From contig NC_073693.1 of the NCBI RefSeq assembly GCF_029784155.1, positions 184,967,802 through 185,031,801 of the forward strand: a stretch of DNA of 64,000 nt, given 5' to 3'. The notes under the pieces are model-generated. The model was not told where the DNA came from and made no database searches. It saw only the letters and a program-made list of their open reading frames with translations. A program made the position numbers and the translations under genes. The DNA comes from Uranotaenia lowii. Taxonomy: Eukaryota; Arthropoda; Insecta; Diptera; Culicidae. Of the stretch, positions 40,301 through 55,300 are shown in pieces (the stretch's first letter is position 1; each line of letters starts with the position of its first letter).

Positions 40301-43300
40301 AATGACAAAAATGACAAAAATGACAAAAATGACAAAAATGACAAAAATGACAAAAATGACAAAAATGACAAAAATGACAAAAATGACAAAAATGACAAAA
40401 ATGACAAAAATGACAAAAATGACAAAAATGACAAAAATGACAAAAATGACAAAAATGACAAAAATGACAAAAATGACAAAAATGACAAAAATGACAAAAA
40501 TGACAAAAATGACAAAAATGACAAAAATGACAAAAATGACAAAAATGACAAAAATGACAAAAATGACAAAAATGACAAAAATGACAAAAATGACAAAAAT
40601 GACAAAAATGACAAAAATGACAAAAATGACAAAAATGACAAAAATGACAAAAATGACAAAAATGACAAAAATGACAAAAATGACAAAAATGACAAAAATG
40701 ACAAAAATGACAAAAATGACAAAAATGACAAAAATGACAAAAATGACAAAAATGACAAAAATGACAAAAATGACAAAAATGACAAAAATGACAAAAATGA
40801 CAAAAATGACAAAAATGACAAAAATGACAAAAATGACAAAAATGACAAAAATGACAAAAATGACAAAAATGACAAAAATGACAAAAATTACAAAAATGAC
40901 AAAAATTACAAAAATGACAAAAATGACAAAAATGACAAAAATGACAAAAATGACAAGAAATGACAAAAATGACAAAAATGACAAAAATGACAAAAATGAC
41001 AAAAATGACAAAAATGACAAAAATGACAAAAATGACAAAAATGACAAAAATGACAAAAATGACAAAAATTACAAAAATGACAAAAATGACAAAAATGACA
41101 AAAATGACAAAAATGACAAAAATGACAAAAATGACAAAAATGACAAAAATGACAAAAATTACAAAAATTACAAAAATTACAAAAAATCACAAAAAATCAC
41201 AAAAATGACAAAATTGACAAAAATGACAAAAATGAAAAAAATTGACAAAAATGACAAAAACGACAAAAATTACAAAAATTACAAAAATTACAAAAATTAC
41301 AAAAATTACAAAAATTACAAAAATTACAAAAATTACAAAAATTACAAAAATTACAAAAATTACAAAAATTACAAAAATTACAAAAATTACAAAAATTACA
41401 AAAATTACAAAAATTACAAAAATTACAAAAATTACAAAAATTACAAAAATTACAAAAATTACAAAAATTACAAAAATTACAAAAGTTACAAAAATTACAA
41501 AAATGACAAAAATGACAAAAATGACAAAAATGACAAAAATGACAAAAATGACAAAAATGACAAAAATGACAAAAATGACAAAAATGACAAACATGACAAA
41601 CATGACAAAAATGACAAAAATGACAAAAATGACAAAAATGACAAAAATGACAAAAATGACAAAAATGACAAAAATGACAAAAATGACAAAAATGACAAAA
41701 ATGACAAAAATGACAAAAATGACAAAAATGACAAAAATGACAAAAATGACAAAAATGACAAAAATGACAAAAATGACAAAAATGACAAAAATGACAAAAA
41801 TGACAAAAATGACAAAAATGACAAAAATGACAAAAATGACAAAAATGACAAAAATGACAAAAATGACAAAAATGACAAAAATGACAAAAATGACAAAAAT
41901 GACAAAAATGACAAAAATGACAAAAATGACAAAAATGACAAAAATGACAAAAATGACAAAAATGACAAAAATGACAAAAATGACAAAAATGACAAAAATG
42001 ACAAAAATGACAAAAATGACAAAAATGACAAAAATGACAAAAATGACAAAAATGACAAAAATGACAAAAATGACAAAAATGACAAAAATGACAAAAATGA
42101 CAAAAATGACAAAAATGACAAAAATGACAAAAATGACAAAAATGACAAAAATGACAAAAATGACAAAAATGACAAAAATGACAAAAATGACAAAAATGAC
42201 AAAAATGACAAAAATGACAAAAATGACAAAAATGACAAAAATGACAAAAATGACAAAAATGACAAAAATGACAAAAATGACAAAAATGACAAAAATGACA
42301 AAAATGACAAAAATGACAAAAATGACAAAAATGACAAAAATGACAAAAATGACAAAAATGACAAAAATGACAAAAATGACAAAAATGACAAAAATGACAA
42401 AAATGACAAAAATGACAAAAATGACAAAAATGACAAAAATGACAAAAATGACAAAAATTACAAAAATTACAAAAATTACAAAAAATCACAAAAAATCACA
42501 AAAATGACAAAATTGACAAAAATGAAAAAAATTGACAAAAATGACAAAAACGACAAAAATTACAAAAATTACAAAAATTACAAAAATTACAAAAATTACA
42601 AAAATTACAAAAATTACAAAAATTACAAAAATTACAAAAATTACAAAAATTACAAAAATTACAAAAATTACAAAAATTACAAAAATTACAAAAGTTACAA
42701 AAATTACAAAAATGACAAAAATGACAAAAATGACAAAAATGACAAAAATTACAAAAATGACAAAAATGACAAAAATGACAAAAATGACAAACATGACAAA
42801 CATGACAAAAATGACAAAAATGACAAAAATGACAAAAATGACAAAAATGACAAAAATGACAAAAATGACAAAAATGACAAAAATGACAAAAATGACAAAA
42901 ATGACAAAAATGACAAAAATGACAAAAATGACAAAAATGACAAAAATGACAAAAATGACAAAAATGACAAAAATGACAAAAATGACAAAAATGACAAAAA
43001 TGACAAAAATGACAAAAATGACAAAAATGACAAAAATGACAAAAATGACAAAAATGACAAAAATGACAAAAATGACAAAAATGACAAAAATGACAAAAAT
43101 GACAAAAATGACAAAAATGACAAAAATGACAAAAATGACAAAAATGACAAAAATGACAAAAATGACAAAAATGACAAAAATGACAAAAATGACAAAAATG
43201 ACAAAAATGACAAAAATGACAAAAATGACAAAAATGACAAAAATGACAAAAATGACAAAAATGACAAAAATGACAAAATTGACAAAAATGACAAAAATGA

Positions 43301-46300
43301 CAAAAATGACAAAAATGACAAAAATGACAAAAATGACAAAAATGACAAAAATGACAAAAATGACAAAAATGACAAAAATGACAAAAATGACAAAAATGAC
43401 AAAAATGACAACAATGACAAAAATGACAAAAATGACAAAAATGACAAAAATGACAAAAATGACAAAAATGACAAAAATGACAAAAATGACAAAAATGACA
43501 AAAATGACAAAAATGACAAAAATGACAAAAATGACAAAAATGACAAAAATGACAAAAATGACAAAAATGACAAAAATGACAAAAATGACAAAAATGACAA
43601 AAATGACAAAAATGACAAAAATGACAAAAATGACAAAAATGACAAAAATGACAAAAATGACAAAAATGACAAAAATGACAAAAATGACAAAAATGACAAA
43701 AATGACAAAAATGACAAAAATGACAAAAATGACAAAAATGACAAAAATGACAAAAATGACAAAAATGACAAAAATGACAAAAATGACAAAAATGACAAAA
43801 ATGACAAAAATGACAAAAATGACAAAAATGACAAAAATGACAAAAATGACAAAAATGACAAAAATGACAAAAATGACAAAAATGACAAAAATGACAAAAA
43901 TGACAAAAATAACAAAAATAACAAAAATGAAAAAAATGACAAAATGATAAAAATGACAAAAGTGACAAAAATGACAATAATGACAATAATGACAAAAATG
44001 ACAATAATGACAAAAATGACAAAAATACCAAAAAAATGACAAAAATGACAAAAATATCAAAACTATCAAAAATATCAAAAATATCAAAAAAATGACAAAA
44101 ATGACAAAAATTACAAAAAAATAAAAATTGTTAAATTAAAAAAATGACAAAAGTTAATAAACTTTACCAAAGAAAGAGTTGATATAAATATTACAATAGC
44201 TTCAATATCAGGATAGACAAAACATAAGATTTTTCCCTATATAACGAGCATTACTAGGAAACCTCATACAATGCCTCTTTCGATATGAAATATTTTCAGA
44301 TTGTAACTGAAAAAAACAACTTAAAATGAGAATGAAATATTCATATATCCATACATATTTATCCATAAATTTTTGAAAAACAAGTGTTACTCATACAATT
44401 CTTCTGGTCTTTTTAAGGAAATGTCGTTCCTAATGTCCAGTCAAAAACCATCTTGTTGGTGTAATACAATAGTACTACGCTGTGCATCTCTTCTTATCAA
44501 TTCGGGTTGAAACAGTTTTCAATTTTATCATTTATCTCCACGTTTATCATATTTCTTAACTCCAATCATATGACCATCCAATAACACATGGGATACATTC
44601 ACCTTAAGCTGTCCAATAATAAAAACTACCTAATAACAACGTGTTTTCATGAACACGAATGTAGAGGTACATTGCTACATCCCATTGTTCGGGATCGCGT
44701 TCATTTTTGGACAAAAGTATCCAACTGCAACTGAAAATCAAAAATATGTTTCTGTTTACATCACATATATTAGAGCACTGCCCATTAGACGGAAAACATT
44801 TACGCTCGTGTCTTTAACAGGACACTGGAACTTTGAAAGCAATCACAACCCGATCAGGAGGGAAAAACTAAATTATATCAAAATGAGATATTTTGATGCT
44901 TATTTTTTTCTATCCAAATGAGTTATAATACAGTACTCGTAGGATGTTAAAATATCTCAAATTATATCAAAAAATCTATACGATCATAGCTAAATCATAT
45001 CAGTTTTTGATATGCTCCTATCAAGATTATATCTGGTTCAGATAGCATAGTTTGATATTGGACAGAACAAATTATATCAAAATTATAACTTATCAAGATA
45101 TGAGTGCTTCGAGAAAATTTTCTAGTGGAAGGTCAATAAACCACATTATTTGATAAAACCATGCCCCATTTTTGGTTTCCCAAAAATTTGATTCAATTTT
45201 ATGAATCTGTTGAGCGAAACTCGTTAATGTAAGGTTTGGGCCGTTGACTTAGATGTCCGCTCAACCCCATTCAAGTTTGTCAATCAGAATCAGATATAAT
45301 TCACATTAGAAAAACTTAAAATCGAAAATTTGGAGTACTTAATTATAACTGAATCAGTTGTAAATATCTTGGTGAGATACGTTTGAGTTATTATTTTAAT
45401 ATGTTCTCCTGATCGGGAATATTTAGTACGTTTAAAATCAACATCATTCGTATACAATTCATTAGTTTTTATTTAAGCATACTAAATATTATATTTGATG
45501 ATCGAAGGCTACTTACATATCATCATAATATTTTCATTGATGAATTCATTAAATTGGCACGAACTATTTTGAACCCTTTTTTAACAATATCAGCATGCAA
45601 TTTTTATTTCAACAGGTATAATTTTCAGTGTCAAATAAACTTCTCAAAAGAATTACATCATTTCAAATTGGGATTTCAAAAGCAAAAATACATATCTACA
45701 CCTTATCTGTTAAATTGTTTCATTTGATATGTATGTGTTAAAACGTTAACAACGTTAAATTGAAAACGAGGCTGATGCAAATTATTTCTCAATTTATGGT
45801 TTAATGAAATCAAGCAGGCCACTATAATTATTATTGTAATTTTTAAAAACTAACTACTGACAGTCTTTGAAAATAATTTTTGTATCAGCCTTCAAGTTCA
45901 ACCAGGATATATTCCAGCACGTAATCTGCAGCTATCTGACATTTTTCTCACACACAATTCTAGGACGCGAAGTTGTTTTCCAATGCCGCGATGAAGGACC
46001 CATTCGGGCTAAAGTTAAATGGACCCGGGCCAACGGAATGCCTCTGCCTCCAGGATCACGCGATTTCAACGGACGTTTGGAGATTCCAAACATTAGGGTA
46101 GGTTTAGTTACCTTATGTTCCCCAAATAGGCTTAAAAAGGATGGTTTTCGAACGGTCTAATGTCTATTTGTTTCATATATTTTTTTTTATACATGATTAT
46201 GAAGAAACTAGAAAATCAATCTGATCTATCATTTGCCTAAACCTCAATATAATGGCTACGAAAAACCACCTCTTTTTAACAGATACAAGGAGACTATCGC

Positions 46301-49300
46301 AAAAACGAGCGAAAAACTGTTGGTTCAAAATTCCATTTTAATAATAAGAAAATATTTTATCATTCACGTTTTAAAGATTTTTTTCTGCTTCAAATAAGTT
46401 TTCTTTTATTTCTGTTACTTTCAGTTTGATCATAACGGTGATTATGTCTGTGAAGCTGTTGGTTATTCAGCCAGCACTCCAGGTAGCAGGAAAACAGTAA
46501 ACTTGATTGTTGAACGATGTAAGTATGATCTATAAATGCTGTCAATTAACTTTATAAATCAGAATTATTTAACAATGCAGCCTGGAGGATCAAATACAGA
46601 TCCATGAGAAATAAGTTCCTAAAATACGGAACAGTTCCCCATATAGGTTTTGAGTTCTTTGGATTAGGTAAAACTGCTTCACATTTAAAGAGCGCAACTT
46701 TGAAAATAATATTAAAATTTATATTTTTTTAAATTAATGCTGCCCATGTACAATGCTGCCGGGTTAGTCGCGAGCATTCAAGTACAAAATTCATTTTCAA
46801 CTCATTAAACACCGCTTCATTTTTCAACAGATTATCCCGCCGAACGCCCACCTTCAGCATGCTCGGTAACACAAGCAACGTGCATGAATGGTGACTGCAT
46901 TGCTAAAACACAGATCTGTGATGGAAACTACGATTGTACCGATGGATCGGATGAGCATGGATGCAAGATAACTGATCGCTGTGAACCCAACGAGTTCAAA
47001 TGCCGTAACAACAAATGCGTTTTGAAAACGTGGCGATGCGACGGAGAATCCGATTGTGGAGATGGGTCCGATGAAGAAAATTGTGCTACACTGGCTCCGG
47101 ATGCCGCATGTCGGTACGATGAGTTCCAGTGCCGAAATGGTCAATGTATTCCCAAATCCTTCCAGTGTGACTCACACCCTGACTGTTTCGATAAGTCCGA
47201 TGAAATTGGATGCAGTAAGTTTTCGGATGCTTTGAATTTCATCAAACAGTTATGTAATCCTTTTCCATTTTAGTGGCACCGTCTGTTATCCAACCTCCTC
47301 CACCTACGCTAACAATTCCTGCTGGAGGAATTTTGAACATCACATGCCGGGCCACAGGTATTCCCGTTCCATTAATCGTTTGGCGTCTCAACTGGGGTCA
47401 CGTACCCGACAAATGTAACTCGCTCAGCGATAATGGATTCGGCGTTTTGACCTGTAACGATATGCAGCTGATCGATGCAGGTGCTTATTCCTGCGAAATC
47501 ATCAATTCTATGGGTACACACTTTGTATCACCTGATACAATCGTAGTGGTGGCTGGAAATGATAGCGTTTGTCGCCCTGGTCACTTCAATAGTAAGGCTA
47601 GACGTCCGGAAGATTGTATCAAATGTTTCTGCTTCGGAGTCTCGAACCAATGCAAAAGTGCTGACCTGTTCACCTACGCTGTGAGTATCCTCATCTGTTA
47701 TATGTGCAGATGTAACCGCATATACAGTATGACAATAAATTTCCCGTTGTTTCTTTAAAAGCTTCAATACCTACGGTTTAGTTATGCTTAGTAGTTAATC
47801 AAATCGGAAAACCTGAATAACAAGGAAATTTTATAGAACCTTGGCAATAACATCAAACGATAGAAATTTCAAGATTGGATCGAAATTCCCTCCCACGACC
47901 TCAATACATTATATCAGTTAGTTGTGAAAATACCTTCGAAAATGTTCCGATGTTCACTGACACTTTTCCCGTAAATGTCGTTCTAGACCCTATCAGTGCC
48001 ATTTTCAGGCCACCACATCCACATCACATCAGCTTTACTGAGAGTTTTTCCTACAAGATGGATTATATGGGATGTTTCTAGGTATAGACTTGTGTGTTTG
48101 GCAGGCTAAAATTCAAGACCCTAAAGCTCCAAAAGCGAAAAAACAGCTTTTCACAATAACAATGGTAGATTTTGCGAAATTCGTCAAACTCCCAGCCTAC
48201 TGAAGCTGTGGAGCCATCTGAAACAAAGTGCTCCGTTGTGCACGGTTTCAGTCCGTCACGGAGGATCCGTTGCTGAGTTGTTAGCAGTATTGCACAGCAC
48301 AGAGGTCCTTCCAAGGACACATCTTTCATCACGGAAAAAGCCGGAAAATGTTTGAGAATTTTTTTGGCGTAGAATGCTTCTGCTGACCCTCCTAGAGCAA
48401 TTGGTGGCAGTGAAGAGGCTCAGTTGTGAAAAATACATAGTATTCCATATCACGGCATAATTTGATGCACATAATTCCTAAAATTCCAAGGTTCCAAAGA
48501 ATGTTACTATTGTTTGATTAATTCGATTTGATTGAATATTTAAAAAAATCTGGGTTGTTAAGGTATTTATAAATAAGTACGGGAACGTCACCCTGTAGTC
48601 CGTCTTCATTAAACCATAGGTTAAACATAGGTTCTTAGAGAAATCAAATATCAATTTCCCTAAATCTTGATTTCTATTACTTCGTCTTGTATTCGTTATA
48701 CAATCAACACGTGTTCAGTTCAATACCAGTATCTAATTTACTACCTCCTAACAGCTGCAACCACCAGTGACTTCGTTGACCATTGTTGGTGTTGAAGGTC
48801 CATGGACAGGACAGCGTAGGATCTCGGAGGGAGAGTTTAGCAATCATGATCTTGCAGTAACTCGACATGGCGTACAGCTTCGTTTGGCCAATATTGTTCC
48901 AGGTAGGCAAATACCGTACTATTCCCTGCCGGGCGAGTACAAGGGAAATCAGTTGAAATCGTATGGCGGAACAATACGTTACACTGTCGAATACGATGGA
49001 ACGGGCAGCCCAAACACTGCCCCTGACCTCATCATCAAGGTAAGTTTCTAGCAATTGAGTATTTTTCAGATTTAATAGCTCTCTTTACTTCCATAAAGGG
49101 TAATGGCTTCATTCTGCTGTATAGTCACAATGCCCCGTTCTACCCTGATGAGCGTAATACAGTAACTGCAACATTTACACCTGGAGTATGGCGCAAGGAT
49201 GATAATTCCTTGGCCACACGTGAAGAAATTATGATGGTTCTCGCCAATGTTGAAAGCATTCTTATAAAAATGCTGTATGTTGAGGGAATCGAGCGAAACA

Positions 49301-52300
49301 TTGAGCTTCTTGATATTGCTATGGACTCGGCTGCTGCAAGGGACTTGGGATTAGGCTCAGCGACATTGGTCGAGGAATGTAGATGTCCACCTGGTTATAA
49401 AGGTCTTTCTTGTGAAAACTGTGACGTCGGATATGAGCGACAAAATAATGGACCTTGGTTGGGCCGATGTGTACCCAAAGCTCAAGACTGTCGCCCAGGA
49501 TATTATAGAGATTCATTCAGAGGAGATCAGTGTTTGCCTTGCCCTTGTCCTGTTCCTGGGGATAAATCGAGGGCTCGAACGTGTCAATTAGATAACTATA
49601 ACAATGTCGTTTGCAACTGTGATAGAGGATATACTGGTGATCGTTGTCAACAATGTGCACCGGGCTACGTAGGAAACCCCATGGGCGACGGATGCTTCCC
49701 CGCACCCGTTTCAAACTGTAATACGCAAGGTACACAGCACGTGCTACCAGATGGAAGATGTATCTGCAAGGTAGGAGTTACTGGAACGTATTGCGATCGT
49801 TGCCAAGCTGAGCACTTCTTTATGCACGAAAAAGGCTGCGTGGAATGCTTCTGTATGGGTGTTTCAAGGACTTGTACCAGTACTTCGTTGTTCAGAGACA
49901 CACTACAGGCGTCATTTAATGACGGACAGTCTGGTTTCTCACTAATATCGGATTATACGAACCCAGAAATTGTAGCCTCAAACTTGCCGGCTTCGAGTCG
50001 CGAAATTGTGTACAGTAACTTTGGCACTAGCGACGACACCTTCTACTGGAGATTGCCTGCAAAGTGAGTAGCTTTAAATATAAAAATGGCTTTGTATTTA
50101 CAATCAATTATTCAATCTAAATTCAGATTCCTGGGGAACAAACTGACTTCGTACGGTGGCGTGTTGAACTATACTTTGCGCTATACACCGCATTCCTCAG
50201 GAGGAGCATCAAGGAACAACTCCCCGGATGTTGTTCTACACAGTGTAAGTTATCATTTTCTTAACAAACTTCCAAATCGATGATCGTAAAATTTCATGAG
50301 AATCGTTTCCAATACAGGGTAACAAAATTAAACTTCATCATTACCGATCGGACGGAGCGATTTCACCAATAGGATCAAGTACTTATTCTGTCCCGATAGT
50401 GGAAGATTTTTGGCAAAACTACGAAGATGGTAACAAAGCCCTGCGGCCGTATTTGCTGATGGCTTTGGCTAATGTTAGCGATATTTTCATCAAAGCCACG
50501 TATAACACAGTATCGAACGAGGCTGCTCTATCCCAAGTCAGCTTGGATGTAGCTTCGGAACACGATTACGGATCAGGTACGCGAGCCTGGCCTGTGGAAC
50601 AATGTCAGTGCATCCAAGGCCATATTGGTTTGTCATGTGAGGACTGTGCCCCTGGTTATTACAAAGGCGATGGTGGTCTCTATCTTGGTCTTTGTGAAAA
50701 ATGCGAATGTAACGAACATTCGGATGAATGTGATCCTGTGACTGGCGTTTGTCTTAACTGCCGACATAATACATACGGCAGTAACTGCGAATACTGTCGA
50801 CCTCCTTATATTGGAAACGCTACCGGGGGAACTCCATATGATTGTTCGCTCGAACCTGATACCACCATCAATTGCCAACACTGCGATCCCCGTGGATCTA
50901 CTGGACGATGCGATCGACAATGTGAATGTAAACGACTTGTGGAAGGATACCGATGCGATCAGTGTCGTGAAGGATCATTCGATCTCAGTGCACAAAATAT
51001 AGACGGATGTCGAGAGTGCTTCTGCTCTGGTGTAACGAAGTCTTGTGGCACTTCGCGATATTTCCGTGAAGATTTGCCATTATTTATTGGGGGAGATGAA
51101 AACGGTTTTGTGCTCACTAATCGAGATGGTCAAGTTTTGGTGACAGATGGATTTAGCACAATACTAGAAAGGAATGAAATCAGCTATAACTTCCGAGACA
51201 GAAATTCATACTATTGGAGTCTTCCGGAACGACTACTTGGTAATCAAGTTCTTTCATATGGTGCAAATCTAACTATAACGCAATCAACCGTTGGCAGCCA
51301 GCCTAATCCTGATCAAGATATTATTTTAATTGGAAATGGCATGAAACTTTTCTGGTCCAGACCGCATTATGAAGATGGCGTAAGTTTAGGACTGTTAGTT
51401 GAGTTGAATTGCATTTAATCAGGTGTATTTTATTTTCAATTCTCAAACAGGTATACTCAGTGCCTCTTTTGGAAGGCTATTGGACAAATCTTGGTTCTAG
51501 AGGACCATACAAAGCTAGTAGAAGTGATCTTATGACAGTGTTGTCCAAATTGGATAACATTCTAGTTCGTGCAACAGTGCGCGATTACACGACTAGATCG
51601 TCTATTAGTGATATTGTCCTAGGTACGGCAGTAAACGTACGCACAGACAATGGACCTGCTGACGAAGTTGAGGTTTGCCGTTGTCCTCCAGGATACCGAG
51701 GGACAAGCTGTGAGGTAAGCACTGCCTTTTGGTACGATAGCATCAGAGAGTTTCATTGCGGCTTGTTATTTTCAGACTTGCGAAGAATCTCACTACAGAG
51801 ACGTATTTGACCGATCAGCAGGTATCACAGGAGTATGTAAGCCATGTCCATGCGACAATGCGGATTCTTGTGAAATCGATAGTCGAGGAGATGTCATCTG
51901 TAACTGTCTGCCAGGATTCGGCGGTCCAAACTGTGACAATCGTAAGTAATCAAATATAACCAAGTGACTCGCCTTTTTCAGATAGTGTTATATTTACATC
52001 TGTACTAAAATTTAATCACGTATATCATTACACGCACTAAATTTTAGCACTTTAAGGTATTTGAGTTCGGTTTGGTAAGGCTGATTTTTCCTGAACAGTT
52101 TATTCAGTGTACTTTACATACTTAATCGATACACCTCACATGCCATCATACATATCCCATATTCTCACTCTAGCGCCGTATGATACACTCACCAATCCAC
52201 CAGAAGACAAGACTGAACAAAAGATCAATTGCCCAGATTACGCTATCGTTTTCTACAACCAGAGCAACTTTGACAGCTATCAGATCCTCGACGATAACGG

Positions 52301-55300
52301 AGTTGAGATTGGAATCATTTACAAGATCAAGAGATCGCACACAGGTTGTTGTTGCATATTCCATCGATAAAATGATAATACTAGGAACGAGCTTCAATTT
52401 TCTGTTCGTGGATTGTCAACTTGAAATCTATTTGTGACGTCTCGACCTTTTGTAGCAATATACTTTTTCCGAAGGCTTGTACATAAATTTTGTTCAACGA
52501 AATCTACATTAACAAAACAAGGGATACTCATTTCAAATGAATATGAATAAAGACTGTTTATAAATTTAAAGAATTTCAAGAGCTCTTGAATGAGCTGAAC
52601 GTATTATAATAAAAAAAATATAACGAGTTATTCATAAATCCTTACGCAAACTTTAAATTCAAACATCTATAAAGATTGTTTGTCAGGAACTAAATATCGG
52701 GAGTAAAATTTCTAGATATATGTATTTGATCAGCCAAACTATTTTAATTAACTAGAAATATTCACCAATGTTTAATTTTTTCATTGACTGAAAAGGACAC
52801 TAAATAATCACTTACTTATTTTTTTTTAAATTGAATTTCTCAATATTTACATGTTCAAATCTTAAAGGTAACATTTATCCTCTTGCAATATCCCACTGAT
52901 TGATTTTTTTTTACTTTAACAACTCCTAGTCTTTAGACTCTTTTCTGATTTGGACACAACCACTTTCATCTAAATGATAATCGAACATTAAAAGCTTTTG
53001 AAACCATCCATGAGCTTAATCCTTTCATGTTTCCTTCTCTTAATACTCCACTAGAACGAAGCTAATTTTCCATAAAATAACATAACATGTATGTACATAA
53101 TCATATTGATCTTTTAACTATCGGGTTCACAAGGTGTCGCGAATGATTTAAAATAAAAAGATGAATATTTACGGCATTTTTAATTAGGGTTACTTAAAAA
53201 TCTTCATAACTTCGTTCACTTAGTTCAGTTTGCGGAATGCAATAACTAGACTTTATTTATTCAATGTTTAAACTTTCTCAATCGAGTCGAACCAATGTAT
53301 TTTAAGCTTACCTTAAAATAAGTAAAAAAAAGTAAAGTCAGGACAAGATCGATCTATACAAGGCACGGATTTTTAAAGTTAAAGTGATGATTCACAAGAA
53401 AACGTCGAAAAAATTAAGGACTCAACTCAATTGATATAGCAATTCAAAACCGATCAATAATTAACGGAGCTTAAAGAACCCATAACATGTTTTCTATGTT
53501 TTGTTCGCTCGCCTTTATATATTTCCTAAAGCATTTTTAAGTTTCACTTAAATTCAATAATAAAATATTTCTCACCTCCGTGTTCCGGCCTTTACAGTCA
53601 ATCGCAAAATTGATCGTACAACCATTATTCATTCTTTAATTTTGAGTTTTTCGGGGTTTAACAATAAATAATTGAGAACAGCTTTAATCCATTGAAAAAT
53701 ACCTCCATTTTACTCTTTAACTGTGATAAGCAATATACAAATTGTTTACATTTTCACTTCATAATTAAAAAAAGAACAAAAAACACATTTTCAAGCGTGG
53801 CAAAATTGATCGTACAGTACTGGTTTTTCTTAAAATTCCAATAAAAATCAATTCATAGCAAGTAACAAATATCCAGAAACAACTAGTTTAGTATTTGGTA
53901 TGACCGCCTTTGGCATCAAGCTCCGCTTGCGAGCGTCGTGGCATCGATTCAACGAGGTTTTTGATCACGCTAGATAAAATGTTCTCCCAGATCTCCTAAT
54001 CGCCGTTCTGAGTTCTGCCTTGTTCTTAGGAATTATATTTTTCAGGCGATTCTTGACCTCTCACCAGAGGTGTTCTATCGGGTTCAGATCGGGAGACTGC
54101 GGAGGGGTTTTGAGTTGTTTAGGGGTGTTATACAGCAACTACTCCCGTACGACAATAGCGCTATGTTTGGGGTTATTACCTTGTTGGAAGTAGTTATCAC
54201 GAGGTAGACTCAACTTATCCACGGAAGAATGCAGGTTACGCTTGAAGATGTTCAAATAATCCATCTTGTCTATCGTTAAGTCAATTAATTCCTTGGTTCC
54301 AGGTCCACAGGCCGACATTGAACCTCACAACATCTGTTTGCAGCCACCGTGTTTAACAGTTGAAATCAAATTCTTAGGCTGAGGCTCCGTTCCAGGTTTT
54401 CTTCACACCATTTCCGGCTATCCGATCCGAAAAGGTTTATTTTCGTCGGTAAATAGAACTTTGTTCCAGAACTCTATAGGCCTATTAATATAAGCCTTAG
54501 CGAACTCCAGTGGTTTTTCATATTTACCTTTGAGATAATGGGCTTCTTACGGGCTACACGACCTCTTGAATCACTCCTGTGCGGTACTCTCTGGACAGTA
54601 TCTACTGACAGGTCTTCCGATGGTCCCAGCGACTTCAGTGGCCAGTTTCGAAATACTTGTTTTAGGTTTCTTTTTCAGAGTTCGCTCAATTGCCATCTGT
54701 AGGAGTCAAGATGCGTTTTCGTCCTCTTCCAGCGAGATTCTTCACGGTTCCTTCGCATTTCCACTTTTTGATGATGTACTGCGTTATAGAGTGGGTTCTC
54801 CCGACAGCTTCTGCTATTTCCCGCAATGACTTTCCGCGACAACATATACTTATTATCAACGATCGCGTCGCAATGCAATTGCACTTGTTTGCCATTTTGA
54901 TCACAACTCTTCGAAATTCAGCAAATAAACAAAAACAAACACTGCCCAAGTAGCTGCTGGGTGTTGACATGACATACTGACAAAAAAAACTTCACTTATC
55001 CACATTGGTCTTGTTTACACATAAAATATTTCGGTATTTAACCTGGGTGTACGATCAATTTTGCATATCTCTCATTTGGGAATTTTATAAACTTCTTGAA
55101 TTATAAAATAAACAAAACATATTTTTCAAAATCGTGGCGATCAAATCAATAGCTAAACCTGTTAACAATCAATGTGCATCAAAATCATAATTGTTGAACC
55201 ATTTTTTCACACCAAATAATTGAAAAGAGTTGGTAAACCATGTGTGTACGATCAATTTTGCGATTGACTGTGTATAAATTCGCAGACCTAATTCAGTCAT

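Noticed and set aside
36972..44087. Giant open frames (up to 1,623 codons) on both strands and in several frames
   Set aside because: Artefacts of the 9-bp satellite, whose unit length is a multiple of three and lacks stops. Open in many frames at once, which real genes are not.
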